A DNA stretch of 64,000 bases, from the NCBI GenBank assembly GCA_963837005.1, contig CAWIMC010000022.1, positions 310,001 through 374,000 on the forward strand, in the 5' to 3' direction. Source of the stretch: CALDTK01 sp963837005. GTDB taxonomy: Bacteria > Bacteroidota > Bacteroidia > Chitinophagales > Saprospiraceae. Under the pieces are notes generated by a model. It ran no database searches and was not told the origin of the DNA. It saw only the letters and a list, made by a program, of their open reading frames with translations. A program made the translations under genes and the position numbers. Positions 17,523-26,814 of the stretch are shown in pieces. The number at the start of each line of letters is the position of its first letter. Position 1 is the first letter of the stretch.

Positions 17523-20500
17523 GCGGCTATGGGTTGAGTTTTGGCGAAAGCCCCCGCCGGCGCTGGCTCTAGCGAGATGTGTAGACGGACTAGTGTGCCG
17601 GCCGCAGCTCCAGAGTCCTTGTACAGGTCGACCACTTCGATGTCGACGCTTCCGGGTCTCGACTCGCACAACAGCCCTACTCGTTGGGCGGTGGCCCCCA
17701 TACCGAAAGATCGGTTGCGCCGCTTTGTGCTTCGGCGCGAAGACGCCTCGCGGCCGATGCCTGAATCGCGGACCTCGACGAGCAGCCGTCCGTCGGTAGT
17801 GCTGTGGTAGCTGACGTCCAAGCGCTCTGTATCGGAGTCGCTGAACCCGTGCTTAAAGGCATTTTCGATGTACGGCTGCACGAGGAGCGGCGGGAGGAGA
17901 GCCTGTTGCGGCAGGCTCGGATCTACATCGAAGCCCACCAACACCCGACCATCGAGGCGCAGACCTTCCAAGTCGGTATACAAGCGCATAGCCTCTATCT
18001 CGTCCTTGAGGGGCACCAGTTCGGCGCGGCTGTGCTCGAGCGTGAGACGCATGAGCCGCGCGAAGCGGCTCAGGTAGGTGTTCGCCTTCACGGGGTCCTG
18101 GTCGAGGACAAACTCCTGGATCGAGTTCAGGGCATTAAACATGAAATGCGGGTTCATCTGCGCGGCGATGGCCGAGAGCGTGGCGCGCCTGAGGTCCGCC
18201 TGTATTCGAAGGTCGTGCGATCGGCGTCTCGCGCGGCGGTAGAGCGCGTAGCCTATTCCTCCGGCGAGAATTGCCAGGAGCGTAGGTAGCGCAAGGGGAT
18301 GACGCCACCACACCCGAGCAGCGTAGACTCCGACCTTCGTGACGGGCATCCCCTCGGCGTCCACGGCGATTTCGATGAGGTGCGTACCCGCCGGTAGGCC
18401 CGGAAAAAAGATCTCAGGCCGGCTACCAGCCACCGTGTGCCAGTCGTGATCGAGACTCTCGATCCGGTACCGGAAGGACGGCGTAGCGCCCGTCCCGTAC
18501 ACTGGTGCGCGCGGCTGTAGAGAGAGCGCATCGGCACCAGCAGCAATCCGGAGCCAGTTAAGCCCCTCGTGGTCGAGGATGACACCAGCCACCTCTACGC
18601 GCTCGACGACGGTCTGCGGCAAGCTTTGCGGCACACCCGCCTGGGTATCGGCGTCCAGTTCGTAGACATCGGTATGGTAGGAGATGAATACGCGCTTACC
18701 GCTCAGCGTGATGGCGTTGGGCACCAGCTTGGGCAGGCCGTGGTCTACGCCGATAGTCTCACACCTCAACGGCGGCTCGCCCGGTAGAGCGTCGACGCGT
18801 CGACAGCGATGCAGCCCGGCCTCGGTCACGACCCAGGCCACCCCATTGGCCGTTTCGACGGCTTGCACCTGTGACCCCTGCACGTCGCCTACACGCTCGA
18901 ACGTTGGTGGCGCGGTCGCCGATGCCTGTGAGGAGTAGAGTAGTCCGTGCCCAGAGCTGCCAACGAGCACTTCTCCGGGAGCGAGCACATCGACCGTCGT
19001 AGGATTGGCCACGGGCAGGGCGGCAGTGGTGCCCCGCCTCGCAAATCCACCTTCGCGATCATAAAGCAGCAAGCTATCCAGTGCAGCTACCCATAGGGTA
19101 TGATGGAGGGCGTCGTAGGCGAGATCGTACGTGCGCCCTGTACGTAGCCTACGCAGCGTCCCCGTCGAATCCACCCACTGCGCCGCGCCAAAGTCCTCAC
19201 GCTCGGGCGCTGGGACCTGGACGAACAGGCCGGAGATACCCGCGTACACCTCGAGCCCAGACGCGACCACCAATCCGTGCTTCAGTTGGTTTATGACGCC
19301 TACCGTGTTGGGGTTCAGCAACCGTAGCCTCCCCCCGGCACCAATGCTGTGGCGACGCCCGAACCGCAGACTATCCCCCTCTCCCCTCCAGAGCGCGACG
19401 ATGCTCCGGTCGGTAAGCAACAATCGACTCCCGCTATCGGTGAGGGAGTATACCTGTCCATTGCGTGTCGCCCCGAAGCGCTCACCACTCGAGAGCACCC
19501 CGAGAGTGGTTATTGAGTTCGGGATCTCCGGATACGCGATACGGGCCGCGCGGTGCGTCGGGAGCGCGAAGACGCCCTGGTCGAGGGTAGCGCCCCACAG
19601 ACGTCCCTGTCGGTCCACGGCGAGGGCCGATACATCTGCTTTCGGCAATACCTTGGTCCACGACCCGTCCACCGACCGGGTGTACACACCGTCGGTACCG
19701 CCGAAGTAATCGAGTCCGTTCGGTGTTTTGGCGTAAGCCCTAAATCGTTGTCCTGGATTTGGCGTTGGGTCGGACCAAATCGTCTCAAAACCATCTATCT
19801 GCATGCGTTGCCACCGGAGGGTGTCGCGGGCATCCCGCAGGATGTAGACGTCTGCTTCTAGGATGGCAGAAAACATTGGTTTACCGGCCCGATCGGCGCG
19901 CAGGCTCTGCATAACCTGACCGTCAAAAGTGGCCGACGGTAGCCCACGGGGATCATTGATAAGGGCTATGTCGCGGCCGCCCGGCAGCAGGGTCTTCGCG
20001 GAAACCGCAGGCTCGCTAGCGATAATCCTCGCAGGTGAGGTCTTGGCGTCGATCGCGGGGAGTTGGCCGTAGGTCGCGAAGGTCAGCTGTCGGCCCACCA
20101 GCGTCGCGACCCCGTCGGCCATTAGACTGTACGTAGACAACTCGCCGGAACCCGAACCGCAGTCCAGCACGAGTTGGAGCGAGTCGGCCCGGACGCGAAA
20201 GATCTGCTGCCGAAAATTCTGTACATAGATCTCACCGCCGGGTCCCTCCTGGATGTCGTGCGTCTCGAGGTGCCGCGCCAAGGCCGAGCGATACGGCACG
20301 AAGGCGACGCCGTCGTGGCGGAAGAGTCCCACCGAAGTAGCCGCCCATAGCCAGCCGTCGCAGTCGAAGTGGATGTCGTAGACGGTGTTGTGCGGGAGGC
20401 CATTGCCGGCGTGAAGACGGTACAGGGTCGATAGCCCGTCTTGCGCCGAGGCTGCTTTCGCCAAAACCAGACACGCCCCGGCCAAAAGGGCGACCCGCGG

Positions 20501-20566
20501 CCAGCGAACGCCATGGCGCAGCCAAGCATGAGCCCACGAATAGCGACTGCGCGACCAATACACCAT
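17519..20566 (-). CDS. two-component sensor: propeller, Y_Y_Y domain and LytS-type histidine kinase
   Basis: A 1015-residue sensor kinase. A signal/anchor ending VLAKAASAQ is followed by beta-propeller repeats (GLPHNTVYDIHFD, GWLWAATSVGLF, DRQGRLWGATLDQGV), a Y_Y_Y domain (FRYRIESLDHDWHTV), one transmembrane helix near residue 755, and a His_kinase domain with the phosphoacceptor in AQMNPHFMFNALNSI and the ATPase N-box YIENAFKHG. It pairs with the overlapping LytTR gene. The start at 20566 places the signal sequence correctly; the longer frame to 20896 is unlikely. Motif copies lie in the signal peptide, propeller and C-terminus. Confidence 0.88.
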   Translation of the reverse strand: MVYWSRSRYSWAHAWLRHGVRWPRVALLAGACLVLAKAASAQDGLSTLYRLHAGNGLPHNTVYDIHFDCDGWLWAATSVGLFRHDGVAFVPYRSALARHLETHDIQEGPGGEIYVQNFRQQIFRVRADSLQLVLDCGSGSGELSTYSLMADGVATLVGRQLTFATYGQLPAIDAKTSPARIIASEPAVSAKTLLPGGRDIALINDPRGLPSATFDGQVMQSLRADRAGKPMFSAILEADVYILRDARDTLRWQRMQIDGFETIWSDPTPNPGQRFRAYAKTPNGLDYFGGTDGVYTRSVDGSWTKVLPKADVSALAVDRQGRLWGATLDQGVFALPTHRAARIAYPEIPNSITTLGVLSSGERFGATRNGQVYSLTDSGSRLLLTDRSIVALWRGEGDSLRFGRRHSIGAGGRLRLLNPNTVGVINQLKHGLVVASGLEVYAGISGLFVQVPAPEREDFGAAQWVDSTGTLRRLRTGRTYDLAYDALHHTLWVAALDSLLLYDREGGFARRGTTAALPVANPTTVDVLAPGEVLVGSSGHGLLYSSQASATAPPTFERVGDVQGSQVQAVETANGVAWVVTEAGLHRCRRVDALPGEPPLRCETIGVDHGLPKLVPNAITLSGKRVFISYHTDVYELDADTQAGVPQSLPQTVVERVEVAGVILDHEGLNWLRIAAGADALSLQPRAPVYGTGATPSFRYRIESLDHDWHTVAGSRPEIFFPGLPAGTHLIEIAVDAEGMPVTKVGVYAARVWWRHPLALPTLLAILAGGIGYALYRRARRRSHDLRIQADLRRATLSAIAAQMNPHFMFNALNSIQEFVLDQDPVKANTYLSRFARLMRLTLEHSRAELVPLKDEIEAMRLYTDLEGLRLDGRVLVGFDVDPSLPQQALLPPLLVQPYIENAFKHGFSDSDTERLDVSYHSTTDGRLLVEVRDSGIGREASSRRSTKRRNRSFGMGATAQRVGLLCESRPGSVDIEVVDLYKDSGAAAGTLVRLHISLEPAPAGAFAKTQPIAA
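17537..17552 (+). repeat. 16-nt hairpin motif copy
   Basis: AGTTTTGGCGAAAGCC; last codons of the propeller kinase, AFAKT. Confidence 0.9.
19734..19749 (+). repeat. 16-nt hairpin motif copy
   Basis: TGTTTTGGCGTAAGCC; GTAA loop; propeller, AYAKT. Confidence 0.82.
20453..20468 (-). repeat. 16-nt hairpin motif copy
   Basis: GGTTTTGGCGAAAGCA; kinase signal peptide, VLAKA. Confidence 0.85.
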
Positions 20567-20714
20567 CCATGAAAAGAACCCAGAAGCGTCGATGTCGCTA
20601 AAGTACCCCTTCTCGAACCTCCCTCCGACGCCTCCCACCATAGGATACCCCCCTAATCCATAAACGGCCCCCCCTCTCCCACGAGTGGCTGTTTCGAGAG
20701 GGCAAGTACAGCAC

Positions 20715-21530
20715 CTACGCTGCCCCCGCTCGCATCCACACGTCCCGCTGTGGGAAGGGTATTGTAATACCGCCTGCGTCGAGGGCTGTTTTGATGTTTT
20801 CGGTGAGTTCCACCTTGGTCGCCCAGAAGTTTTGCGAAAGCACAAAAGGCCGGACCAAGAGATTGACGGCGCTGTCACCGAGGGCCGTAACGACAACCGT
20901 CGGCGCGGGTTCGGACAGGAGATTAGGATGTGCCATCACGATGCCCATGATGATATCGCGGGCCTTTTGGATGTCATCTCCGTAAGCGATGCCGAAGTTG
21001 AGGTCGATGCCGCGAGTACCCTGGCCGGAGAGATTCGTGATGACGTCGCCGGTCACCTTGCCATTAGGAACGACGTGGCGCTGATTGTCGGGCGTCGCCA
21101 GGATGGTGTGGAAGATCTGGATAGCCTCCACCTTGCCGGTTACGCCCCCGATCGTGACGACATCACCAACCTTGTACGGCCGGATCGTAAGTAGGAGTAA
21201 GCCACTGGCGAAGTGCGAAAGATTGCCCTGTAGCGCGAGTCCCACAGCAAGGGTCAACGCAGAGAAAATAGCGATAAAGCTCGTCACCTCGACCCCGAAC
21301 ATGCTCGCCGCCGAGAGCAGGATGAGGGCTTTGAGCACCACACTGATCAGGCTCGTCAGAAACGGAATCACTGTAGCGTCCACGCCTCGGCGGGCGAGCG
21401 TGCGCCCGAGGAGACGAGCCACGCGCCTCGCCACCCAGAACCCCACCACCACCACGACAAGACCGAGGACGAGTTTGGGCAGGTATTTTATGAAGTCGGT
21501 AATAAGCTGCGAGAAGTCAATTTCTTCCAT
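20715..21530 (-). CDS. MscS family mechanosensitive channel
   Basis: A 271-residue channel with three transmembrane helices. The pore helix is seen in AIFSALTLAVGLALQGNLSHFASG (quoted in part), followed by the beta domain YKVGDVVTIGGVTGKV and HVVPNGKVTGDVITN. Length and order match short MscS proteins, which open under membrane tension to release solutes. It is divergent in role from its neighbours and monocistronic. Confidence 0.92.
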   Translation of the reverse strand: MEEIDFSQLITDFIKYLPKLVLGLVVVVVGFWVARRVARLLGRTLARRGVDATVIPFLTSLISVVLKALILLSAASMFGVEVTSFIAIFSALTLAVGLALQGNLSHFASGLLLLTIRPYKVGDVVTIGGVTGKVEAIQIFHTILATPDNQRHVVPNGKVTGDVITNLSGQGTRGIDLNFGIAYGDDIQKARDIIMGIVMAHPNLLSEPAPTVVVTALGDSAVNLLVRPFVLSQNFWATKVELTENIKTALDAGGITIPFPQRDVWMRAGAA

Positions 21531-21596
21531 AGGGCGCGAAGGTAGGCTTCGCCTAGGGCGCTTGCTTCGTGCCTGTCCAGGCCTAAGGCCGCCCGC

Positions 21597-22268
21597 TCAC
21601 CGCAGCGCCCTTTTCTTCGCGTATGTGCGTCGCGCCCGCGCCACCTTGCTCCAGGCCCAGCCGCGGTGCACGAGGTCCCCGCCGAGCAGCAGCAGCCATC
21701 CGGCGACGAAGGAGACATTGCGGATCGACATCACCGTCTCGACGGAGTCCTCGAAGAAATGCTGTGCGATGAGCACCTCGATGGCGATCAGCGAAGCGGC
21801 CAGCAGGAAGAGCAACACGCTGAGCGCCCGCACGCGACTCACCCAGACGTTCGCCCGCTGGTAAAAGCCCCGCTCGAACAGGTGCGCCACGGCCTTATCG
21901 TGTGGGTAGAGCCGCAGCATCTGGTCACACACCGCGAGTGACTCGCGGTAGCGCATGAGGTAAAAGAGGCCGTGCGCCCGCCGAAACAGCAAGGTCCGAT
22001 AGGCGTCCTCTCCGTCGACGCTCGTAATGCTGTGCTCGATCGCGAGCTCGAGCAAGCCCCTCGTCTGGTCGACGACCTGATCGTAGGCCCCAGTCTCGAA
22101 CAGGGCCGCTACGTACGCATACCGCAGGTCGAAGTACTCCCTGACGCTGAGAAGGTGCAGTTCGTCGGTATGGTTCTCGACGAAACGCAGGATCGAGCGG
22201 TAGCTGTCCGCCTCAATCGCCTTGAACGAACGGTAGAGATGGGAGTCGTGCGTAGGAGTAGTAGACAT
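21597..22268 (-). CDS. membrane protein with TPR-like N-terminus
   Basis: A 223-residue protein. Residues 1-130 are helical and TPR-like (AYVAALFETGAYDQVVDQTRGLL, split; YRESLAVCDQMLRLYPHD). Two transmembrane segments follow at about 145-165 and 180-200, then a basic tail. No family was recognised. The gene is 66 bp downstream of nothing on its strand and precedes the MscS gene by 66 bp, so co-transcription with MscS is unclear. Confidence 0.65.
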   Translation of the reverse strand: MSTTPTHDSHLYRSFKAIEADSYRSILRFVENHTDELHLLSVREYFDLRYAYVAALFETGAYDQVVDQTRGLLELAIEHSITSVDGEDAYRTLLFRRAHGLFYLMRYRESLAVCDQMLRLYPHDKAVAHLFERGFYQRANVWVSRVRALSVLLFLLAASLIAIEVLIAQHFFEDSVETVMSIRNVSFVAGWLLLLGGDLVHRGWAWSKVARARRTYAKKRALR

Positions 22269-22464
22269 CGGGGGGCCTCGGGGAAAGCTTGCGCAAAGTA
22301 GCTAGGCCGTAGCGACCCATACAATACCCAACGCGCAGAACCTACTTGCAAGTTTTACGAAAGTAGCGGGGATTGGCCCGGTAAGGTCGGACACCCAGGA
22401 CATAGCGCACAATCAACCTTATCGGGTATTCTTAGCCCGCCCAGCCAAACTGCGCAACCCCGAC

Positions 22465-23349
22465 CTAGTTGCGCGCGTCCTGTCCCCAGAATAGCTTACC
22501 CCGAATCGTATGCAAAAAGCTGCGGTCTTTGATGCGGACCATCCGCGTCGAGAAGCCACACTTCCGCACCGCGAGAGGGGCCTGGCGCTCGTCGATGATC
22601 TCGTGCCGAGAGTCGAGCGTGCACAGGAAATTCTCCGCGCGACCTTCCACCTCGAAGCTCACCACCGAATCGTCCGAGATCACGATCGGACGGACGTTGA
22701 GGTTGTGTGGGGCCACGGGCGTAATCACGAAGTTGCCCGAACCCGGAAACACGATCGGCCCGCCACAGCTCAGCGAATACCCTGTCGACCCGGTTGGCGT
22801 GGCCAAAATCAGACCGTCGGCCCAGTAGCTGTTGAGGTAGTCCCCGTTGACATAGGTGTGGATCGTGATCATCGACGAGGTGTCGCGCTTGAGCAAGGTA
22901 AAGTCATTGAGCGCGAAATTCATGCTTCCGAACAGGCCTACGTCGCTCACCAACTCCAGCATCTCGCGCTCAGAGACGTCGTAGTGACCGCGCTTCAGCA
23001 GTCGCACCGTCTCCTCGATCATCGTCTTCTCGATGCTTGCCAAAAAGCCGAGTCGCCCGAGGTTGATGCCTACAATCGGCACCCCTGTGTCGCGGACCAG
23101 TGTAGTCGCCGTCAAGATCGTTCCGTCGCCCCCGAGCGTGATGACGAAGTCGAAGTGTTTGACGCGGAAATCTAGGTGGCTTTCGAAACTTCCGACATCC
23201 CCCGTCACGATACCCTCCTCGCGCAACGACGCTAAGTAGGGCGCGTACACGTACGTACTTACCCGATGCTCGCCGAGGGCCGCGAAAAGCAACGTGATGG
23301 AGGCGGCATCCTGGGCTTTGACGACTTGACTGTAAACGGCTACTCGCAT
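22465..23349 (-). CDS. nadK: NAD kinase
   Basis: A 294-residue ATP-NAD kinase. GGDGTIL lies at residues 73-79, NLGRLGFL about 25 residues later, and the TGSTGYSLSCGGPIV block follows; together these form the NAD and phosphate-donor site. It makes NADP from NAD in the cytosol. The start at 23349 (MRVAVYSQ) matches the usual first strand; the frame to 23391 adds an unrelated extension. Confidence 0.95.
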   Translation of the reverse strand: MRVAVYSQVVKAQDAASITLLFAALGEHRVSTYVYAPYLASLREEGIVTGDVGSFESHLDFRVKHFDFVITLGGDGTILTATTLVRDTGVPIVGINLGRLGFLASIEKTMIEETVRLLKRGHYDVSEREMLELVSDVGLFGSMNFALNDFTLLKRDTSSMITIHTYVNGDYLNSYWADGLILATPTGSTGYSLSCGGPIVFPGSGNFVITPVAPHNLNVRPIVISDDSVVSFEVEGRAENFLCTLDSRHEIIDERQAPLAVRKCGFSTRMVRIKDRSFLHTIRGKLFWGQDARN

Positions 23350-23413
23350 GCAGGAGGCAAGGTAGCCGTGTCGCGGCGTTGGGGCCACCATTCGGAAATG
23401 GTCGAACGGCCCC

Positions 23414-24997
23414 CTAAAACCCCGTCGTAAAGCCCAGGTACCAGCCCCACTCCCCCAGGTGATTGCGCGAAAACTCGACGCTCAGCACCTGCCCGTACCA
23501 AGCGTTGCCGTACAGGCCGAAGCCATAGCTCCGCAGCACCTCGTTGGCCAGCACGTTGCCAGCTGTCTCACTCGGGTCGCGGGCACCGCCTACGTCGCCA
23601 TGGACCCCCAGAAACACCCGCAGCGGCACCTCCTGAAAGAGGCGGATCGGCGAGGCTGGCACCTTGACCACCTGGTCGAAGACGCGCGCCCGCAAGGTCG
23701 TTTTGGCGAAAGCAAAATCGAGCCCATCGACGATGTAATACTGGTATCCCCGGAGGAAGTCCTGCCCAAAGCCGAGGCTCTCTCGGTTGTAGTAAGGCAC
23801 CGGGTCACGCTGAATATCGGTCTTCACCTTGAGGTTGACGGCCAGGTTCAAGCGCTCGCCAAGAGGCTGGTAGTGTGCGTACTCCGCCGAGATGTCGAGG
23901 CGATTGAGGTCGTCGTCGGCACGGAGGCCGCGCTTGTGGAGCCGGAAGCGGAAATAGTCCCCGCGCAGGGGGAAGGGCCGCACGTCGCGCTTGTCGTAGG
24001 TGTACTGGTAGAAGAACCCGTAATACGCCTGGCGCCGCAGGGCGTCCCCGAGAAAATTGGTATTGATCTCGGTGGCGAGCACGGAGTCGGCCGTCGTCAC
24101 TTGGCGCTCGATCGAAAACAGGTGCGTAGTGTAGAGCCCGGGCCGGAGCGTGATCCCCGCGCGGAGCCGACGGCGGTTGAGCACCGAGGAGGTATCGTTA
24201 CTGAAAAAGTCCTGCTCCCCGCCCACCGTGCGGAAGTTCCACTCGCGGTTTCGATCGGCGAGCGCGTTGAGTTCGAGGCCCACCAGCTTGGCGCGGTCGA
24301 TGTAGGGGATTTGGTAGGTGATCTCGGCCTTGCGCGTATAGCCGGTCTGGATCCCGAGCGAGAGGCGGTCGGCGCGCCCGGTGATGTTGCGGTGCCGCAA
24401 CTTGACGCCGAGGTTGATGCGGCTCAGGTCGCGGTTTTGCTCCGTCCACCAAACGTTAAAATTGCGATCCGCGAGGTCAACGGCGACCGAGGGGTAGAGG
24501 TACCACTTCTCGCGCACGACTACCCGCAACGTCAGTGAGTGGGCCTCGGGATCGAGCGCGGCAATGAGGGCCTCCGCCTCGGAGAAGAGCCCGGTATTGA
24601 GCAGCAGACGGCGCTGTCGCTCGAGGACGTCCGGGAGATTCAAGAGGAGCACAGTGTCCCCCTCTTGGAGGCCCATCTCGCGCAGGAGGATCGGGCGACG
24701 CGTCTTGCGGTTGCCCTCCACCAGGACTTGCCGCACCACGGCATATGCGTTCGAGTCGGTGGGGAGGGCCAGGGTACGAAGGGAGTCGTGCTGTCCGGCG
24801 ACGGCGAGTTTGCGGGGGCCGGAGGTCGGGGCGAGCGCTGGGTGGCGGACGCTGTGGGGTGGATCACCGAGCGGGGCTTCGGTGCCGGGGCGTTCGGGGG
24901 TCTGGGCTTTCGCCAAAACCATCAGCACCAGGACCAGCCCCAGTCCGAGCCCACGCACGGCCCGAACCCACACCCGGCGGGGGGGCATGGTCAGCAT
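23414..24997 (-). CDS. BamA/TamA-like outer-membrane protein
   Basis: A 527-residue outer-membrane protein. A signal peptide ends in VLAKAQ. One POTRA-like domain (VRQVLVEGNRKTRRPILLREMGL, quoted in part) precedes an Omp85-type barrel ending LGEWGWYLGFTTGF. It is shorter than BamA, with a single POTRA, as in TamA/FhaC-like or patatin-associated barrels. It probably inserts or exports proteins or lipids. The start at 24997 leaves a proper signal peptide. A perfect motif copy lies in the signal peptide (24905-24920). Confidence 0.85.
   Translation of the reverse strand: MLTMPPRRVWVRAVRGLGLGLVLVLMVLAKAQTPERPGTEAPLGDPPHSVRHPALAPTSGPRKLAVAGQHDSLRTLALPTDSNAYAVVRQVLVEGNRKTRRPILLREMGLQEGDTVLLLNLPDVLERQRRLLLNTGLFSEAEALIAALDPEAHSLTLRVVVREKWYLYPSVAVDLADRNFNVWWTEQNRDLSRINLGVKLRHRNITGRADRLSLGIQTGYTRKAEITYQIPYIDRAKLVGLELNALADRNREWNFRTVGGEQDFFSNDTSSVLNRRRLRAGITLRPGLYTTHLFSIERQVTTADSVLATEINTNFLGDALRRQAYYGFFYQYTYDKRDVRPFPLRGDYFRFRLHKRGLRADDDLNRLDISAEYAHYQPLGERLNLAVNLKVKTDIQRDPVPYYNRESLGFGQDFLRGYQYYIVDGLDFAFAKTTLRARVFDQVVKVPASPIRLFQEVPLRVFLGVHGDVGGARDPSETAGNVLANEVLRSYGFGLYGNAWYGQVLSVEFSRNHLGEWGWYLGFTTGF
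23699..23714 (+). repeat. 16-nt hairpin motif copy
   Basis: CGTTTTGGCGAAAGCA; BamA-like barrel, AFAKT. Confidence 0.82.
24905..24920 (-). repeat. 16-nt hairpin motif copy
   Basis: Full consensus; signal peptide of the BamA-like protein, VLAKA. Confidence 0.92.
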
Positions 24998-25097
24998 ACG
25001 AATGGGTAATGGGTGGTCGGGCTCGACATTCGGCGGTAAAGGTCGGGCTAAAGCCGCGGCCCCGCGGGGGCAATGGCGGGGGCGGTCGGGGACTGGC

Positions 25098-25760
25098 CTA
25101 AACGTTGAGGTAGCTGATGAGCGCATCGTAGCGCTCGCGCATCGTATCAATGGCGTCGCCCTCATTAAACGTGCCCTGCACTTCGTAGCCGAAGCGCTGG
25201 AAGGTGCCGATGATGCCCGCGACGTGCTCGTGGTTGACCTTGATCGTGATCTGGAGCAAGCTCCCATCGGCAGCCACGGACTCGACGAAGCTGCTTAGAA
25301 TGATGGCGTTCTCGCTCTCGGCGATACGGGCGATCTCGGCGAGACTGTAGTCGCGGCGCTGCACCTCGAGGATGATGATCGAGCCACTCTCCGTAAACGT
25401 GGCCGTGCGGGCGTAGTAGTTGAGCAGTTCGTTGGCGGTGATGAGCCCGACGTAACCGCCGTCGGGTTCGACCACGGGCACGGCCGTAAGTTCGTACTGC
25501 GCCACCATGCGCATCACTTCGTAGAGGTGGTCCGAGGTCCGGATGCGGATGTGCGGCAGGCTGAGGTTGTAGCTCCCGAGGGCGGCCTGGGCGTCCTGCT
25601 CGAGCACGTCGCTCTCGGACACGATCCCGAGCAACTCGCGGTCGTTGACGATGGGGAGGTGCTGGACAAAAAAGTCGTGCATCACCTCGAGGGCGTCCTC
25701 CCCGGTATCGGAGGTGCGCAGGGGCACGATCTCGTTGGTGTATAGTTCGCTGGCGGTCAT
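25098..25760 (-). CDS. CBS-domain pair protein with ACT-like C-terminus
   Basis: A 220-residue cytosolic protein. Two CBS domains (HLPIVNDRELLGIVSESDVL and ELTAVPVVEPDGGYVGLITANEL, each shortened here) occupy residues 1-125, likely binding an adenine nucleotide. An ACT-like segment follows (ITIKVNHEHVAGIIGTFQRFGYEV). Such proteins often gate partner enzymes; the partner is unknown. In Bacteroidota it commonly sits near NAD kinase, as here with the barrel gene between. Confidence 0.87.
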   Translation of the reverse strand: MTASELYTNEIVPLRTSDTGEDALEVMHDFFVQHLPIVNDRELLGIVSESDVLEQDAQAALGSYNLSLPHIRIRTSDHLYEVMRMVAQYELTAVPVVEPDGGYVGLITANELLNYYARTATFTESGSIIILEVQRRDYSLAEIARIAESENAIILSSFVESVAADGSLLQITIKVNHEHVAGIIGTFQRFGYEVQGTFNEGDAIDTMRERYDALISYLNV

Positions 25761-25863
25761 AGGGTCGGGTGGGCGGGGCGGGCGCAGGCTTCATGGACAA
25801 CGCACATCGTCGCGACTGGGTCGCTCCGCACCGATCTTAGGTCGGTAATGTCGCCCGCGGACA

Positions 25864-26727
25864 CTACCCGCGCAAGAGGCGCTCCTTCTGCCGGGCGAAT
25901 TCTTCGTCGTCGAGCACGCCGCGCTCCCGCAGGCTCGCCAATCGTTCGAGGTCGTCGAGGAGGTTCGGGCTCGGTGACGGAAGGCTCTGCACCTCGCGCT
26001 CGAGCGGCGGGGGCGCCGCCGGGGGAGCGTGGGGCACGATCACGGCCCCGTAGCCGGCCCGCCGCCGCCCGTCGAAGTCCTCCCGCATCCGCAGCCACGC
26101 AAAGTCCGCATCGGTGCCGACGAGGTCGAGGTTGGTGGCCCGCAAATGAACGGCCTTCGAGAGGTGGCGGTAGGCCGCCTCCCTGTCCTCTAGTAGCGCG
26201 TAGCACCGCGCGGCCAGCACCCGGCTCTCGCCGTCGTGGAGGTCGAGGTCGAGGGCCTGCTCGTACTGCTCAGCCGCGAGCTGGTAGTCAAAGGCGTCGT
26301 AGGCGGTTTTGGCGGAAGCTAGCAAGCCCCGACGCGCCCGGCCCGAAAGCACCCGCGGATGCACTACCTCCTTCCCCTTGAGGTACTTGCCCTCGACGGG
26401 GCGATCGGTGTCGACAGGCTCCAAAAACTGCTCGCCGAACTCCTCGTCGCTCATCTTGAACCACTGTACGGCATTGTAGTAGCCAACGAAGGCCGAGACG
26501 GTGAGCCAAGGCGTCATGTCCCACCCAAAAAAACGGTCGAAGGTCGCCATCGAGACGATGAAAAGGAAAATGTGGAACAGCCCCCACTGCCACTGCCCGA
26601 GGGTAAAGCGGTGGACGCCACACCACCCGAGCGCCACGGCAAAAATAACGGCCATCCGCCGCCGCTCACCTGGGCCACCCCGTCGTCTGTTGCGGTACTT
26701 CGCCTGCTGATCTGTTCTCCTCGACAT
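25864..26727 (-). CDS. TM2, TPR and SHOCT domain membrane protein
   Basis: A 287-residue protein. TM2 domain near the N-terminus (VALGWCGVHRFTLGQWQWGL, two helices), a TPR-like central region (AYDAFDYQLAAEQYEQALDL, CYALLEDREAAYRHLSKAV) and a C-terminal SHOCT motif (LERLASLRERGVLDDEEF). The role is unknown; SHOCT segments usually mediate oligomerisation. The ATG at 26727 precedes a basic N-terminus that fits the positive-inside rule. Confidence 0.82.
   Translation of the reverse strand: MSRRTDQQAKYRNRRRGGPGERRRMAVIFAVALGWCGVHRFTLGQWQWGLFHIFLFIVSMATFDRFFGWDMTPWLTVSAFVGYYNAVQWFKMSDEEFGEQFLEPVDTDRPVEGKYLKGKEVVHPRVLSGRARRGLLASAKTAYDAFDYQLAAEQYEQALDLDLHDGESRVLAARCYALLEDREAAYRHLSKAVHLRATNLDLVGTDADFAWLRMREDFDGRRRAGYGAVIVPHAPPAAPPPLEREVQSLPSPSPNLLDDLERLASLRERGVLDDEEFARQKERLLRG
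26305..26320 (+). repeat. 16-nt hairpin motif copy
   Basis: GGTTTTGGCGGAAGCT; GGAA loop, G-T at the stem base; ASAKT. Confidence 0.8.
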
Positions 26728-26814
26728 CGACCGCCAAAAGTACCCGCAGCGAGGAAGCCCCTGCGTCACTACTCTACCAAAACCGCGTTTTGATCGCCTA
26801 ACGGCAGGGCCGGG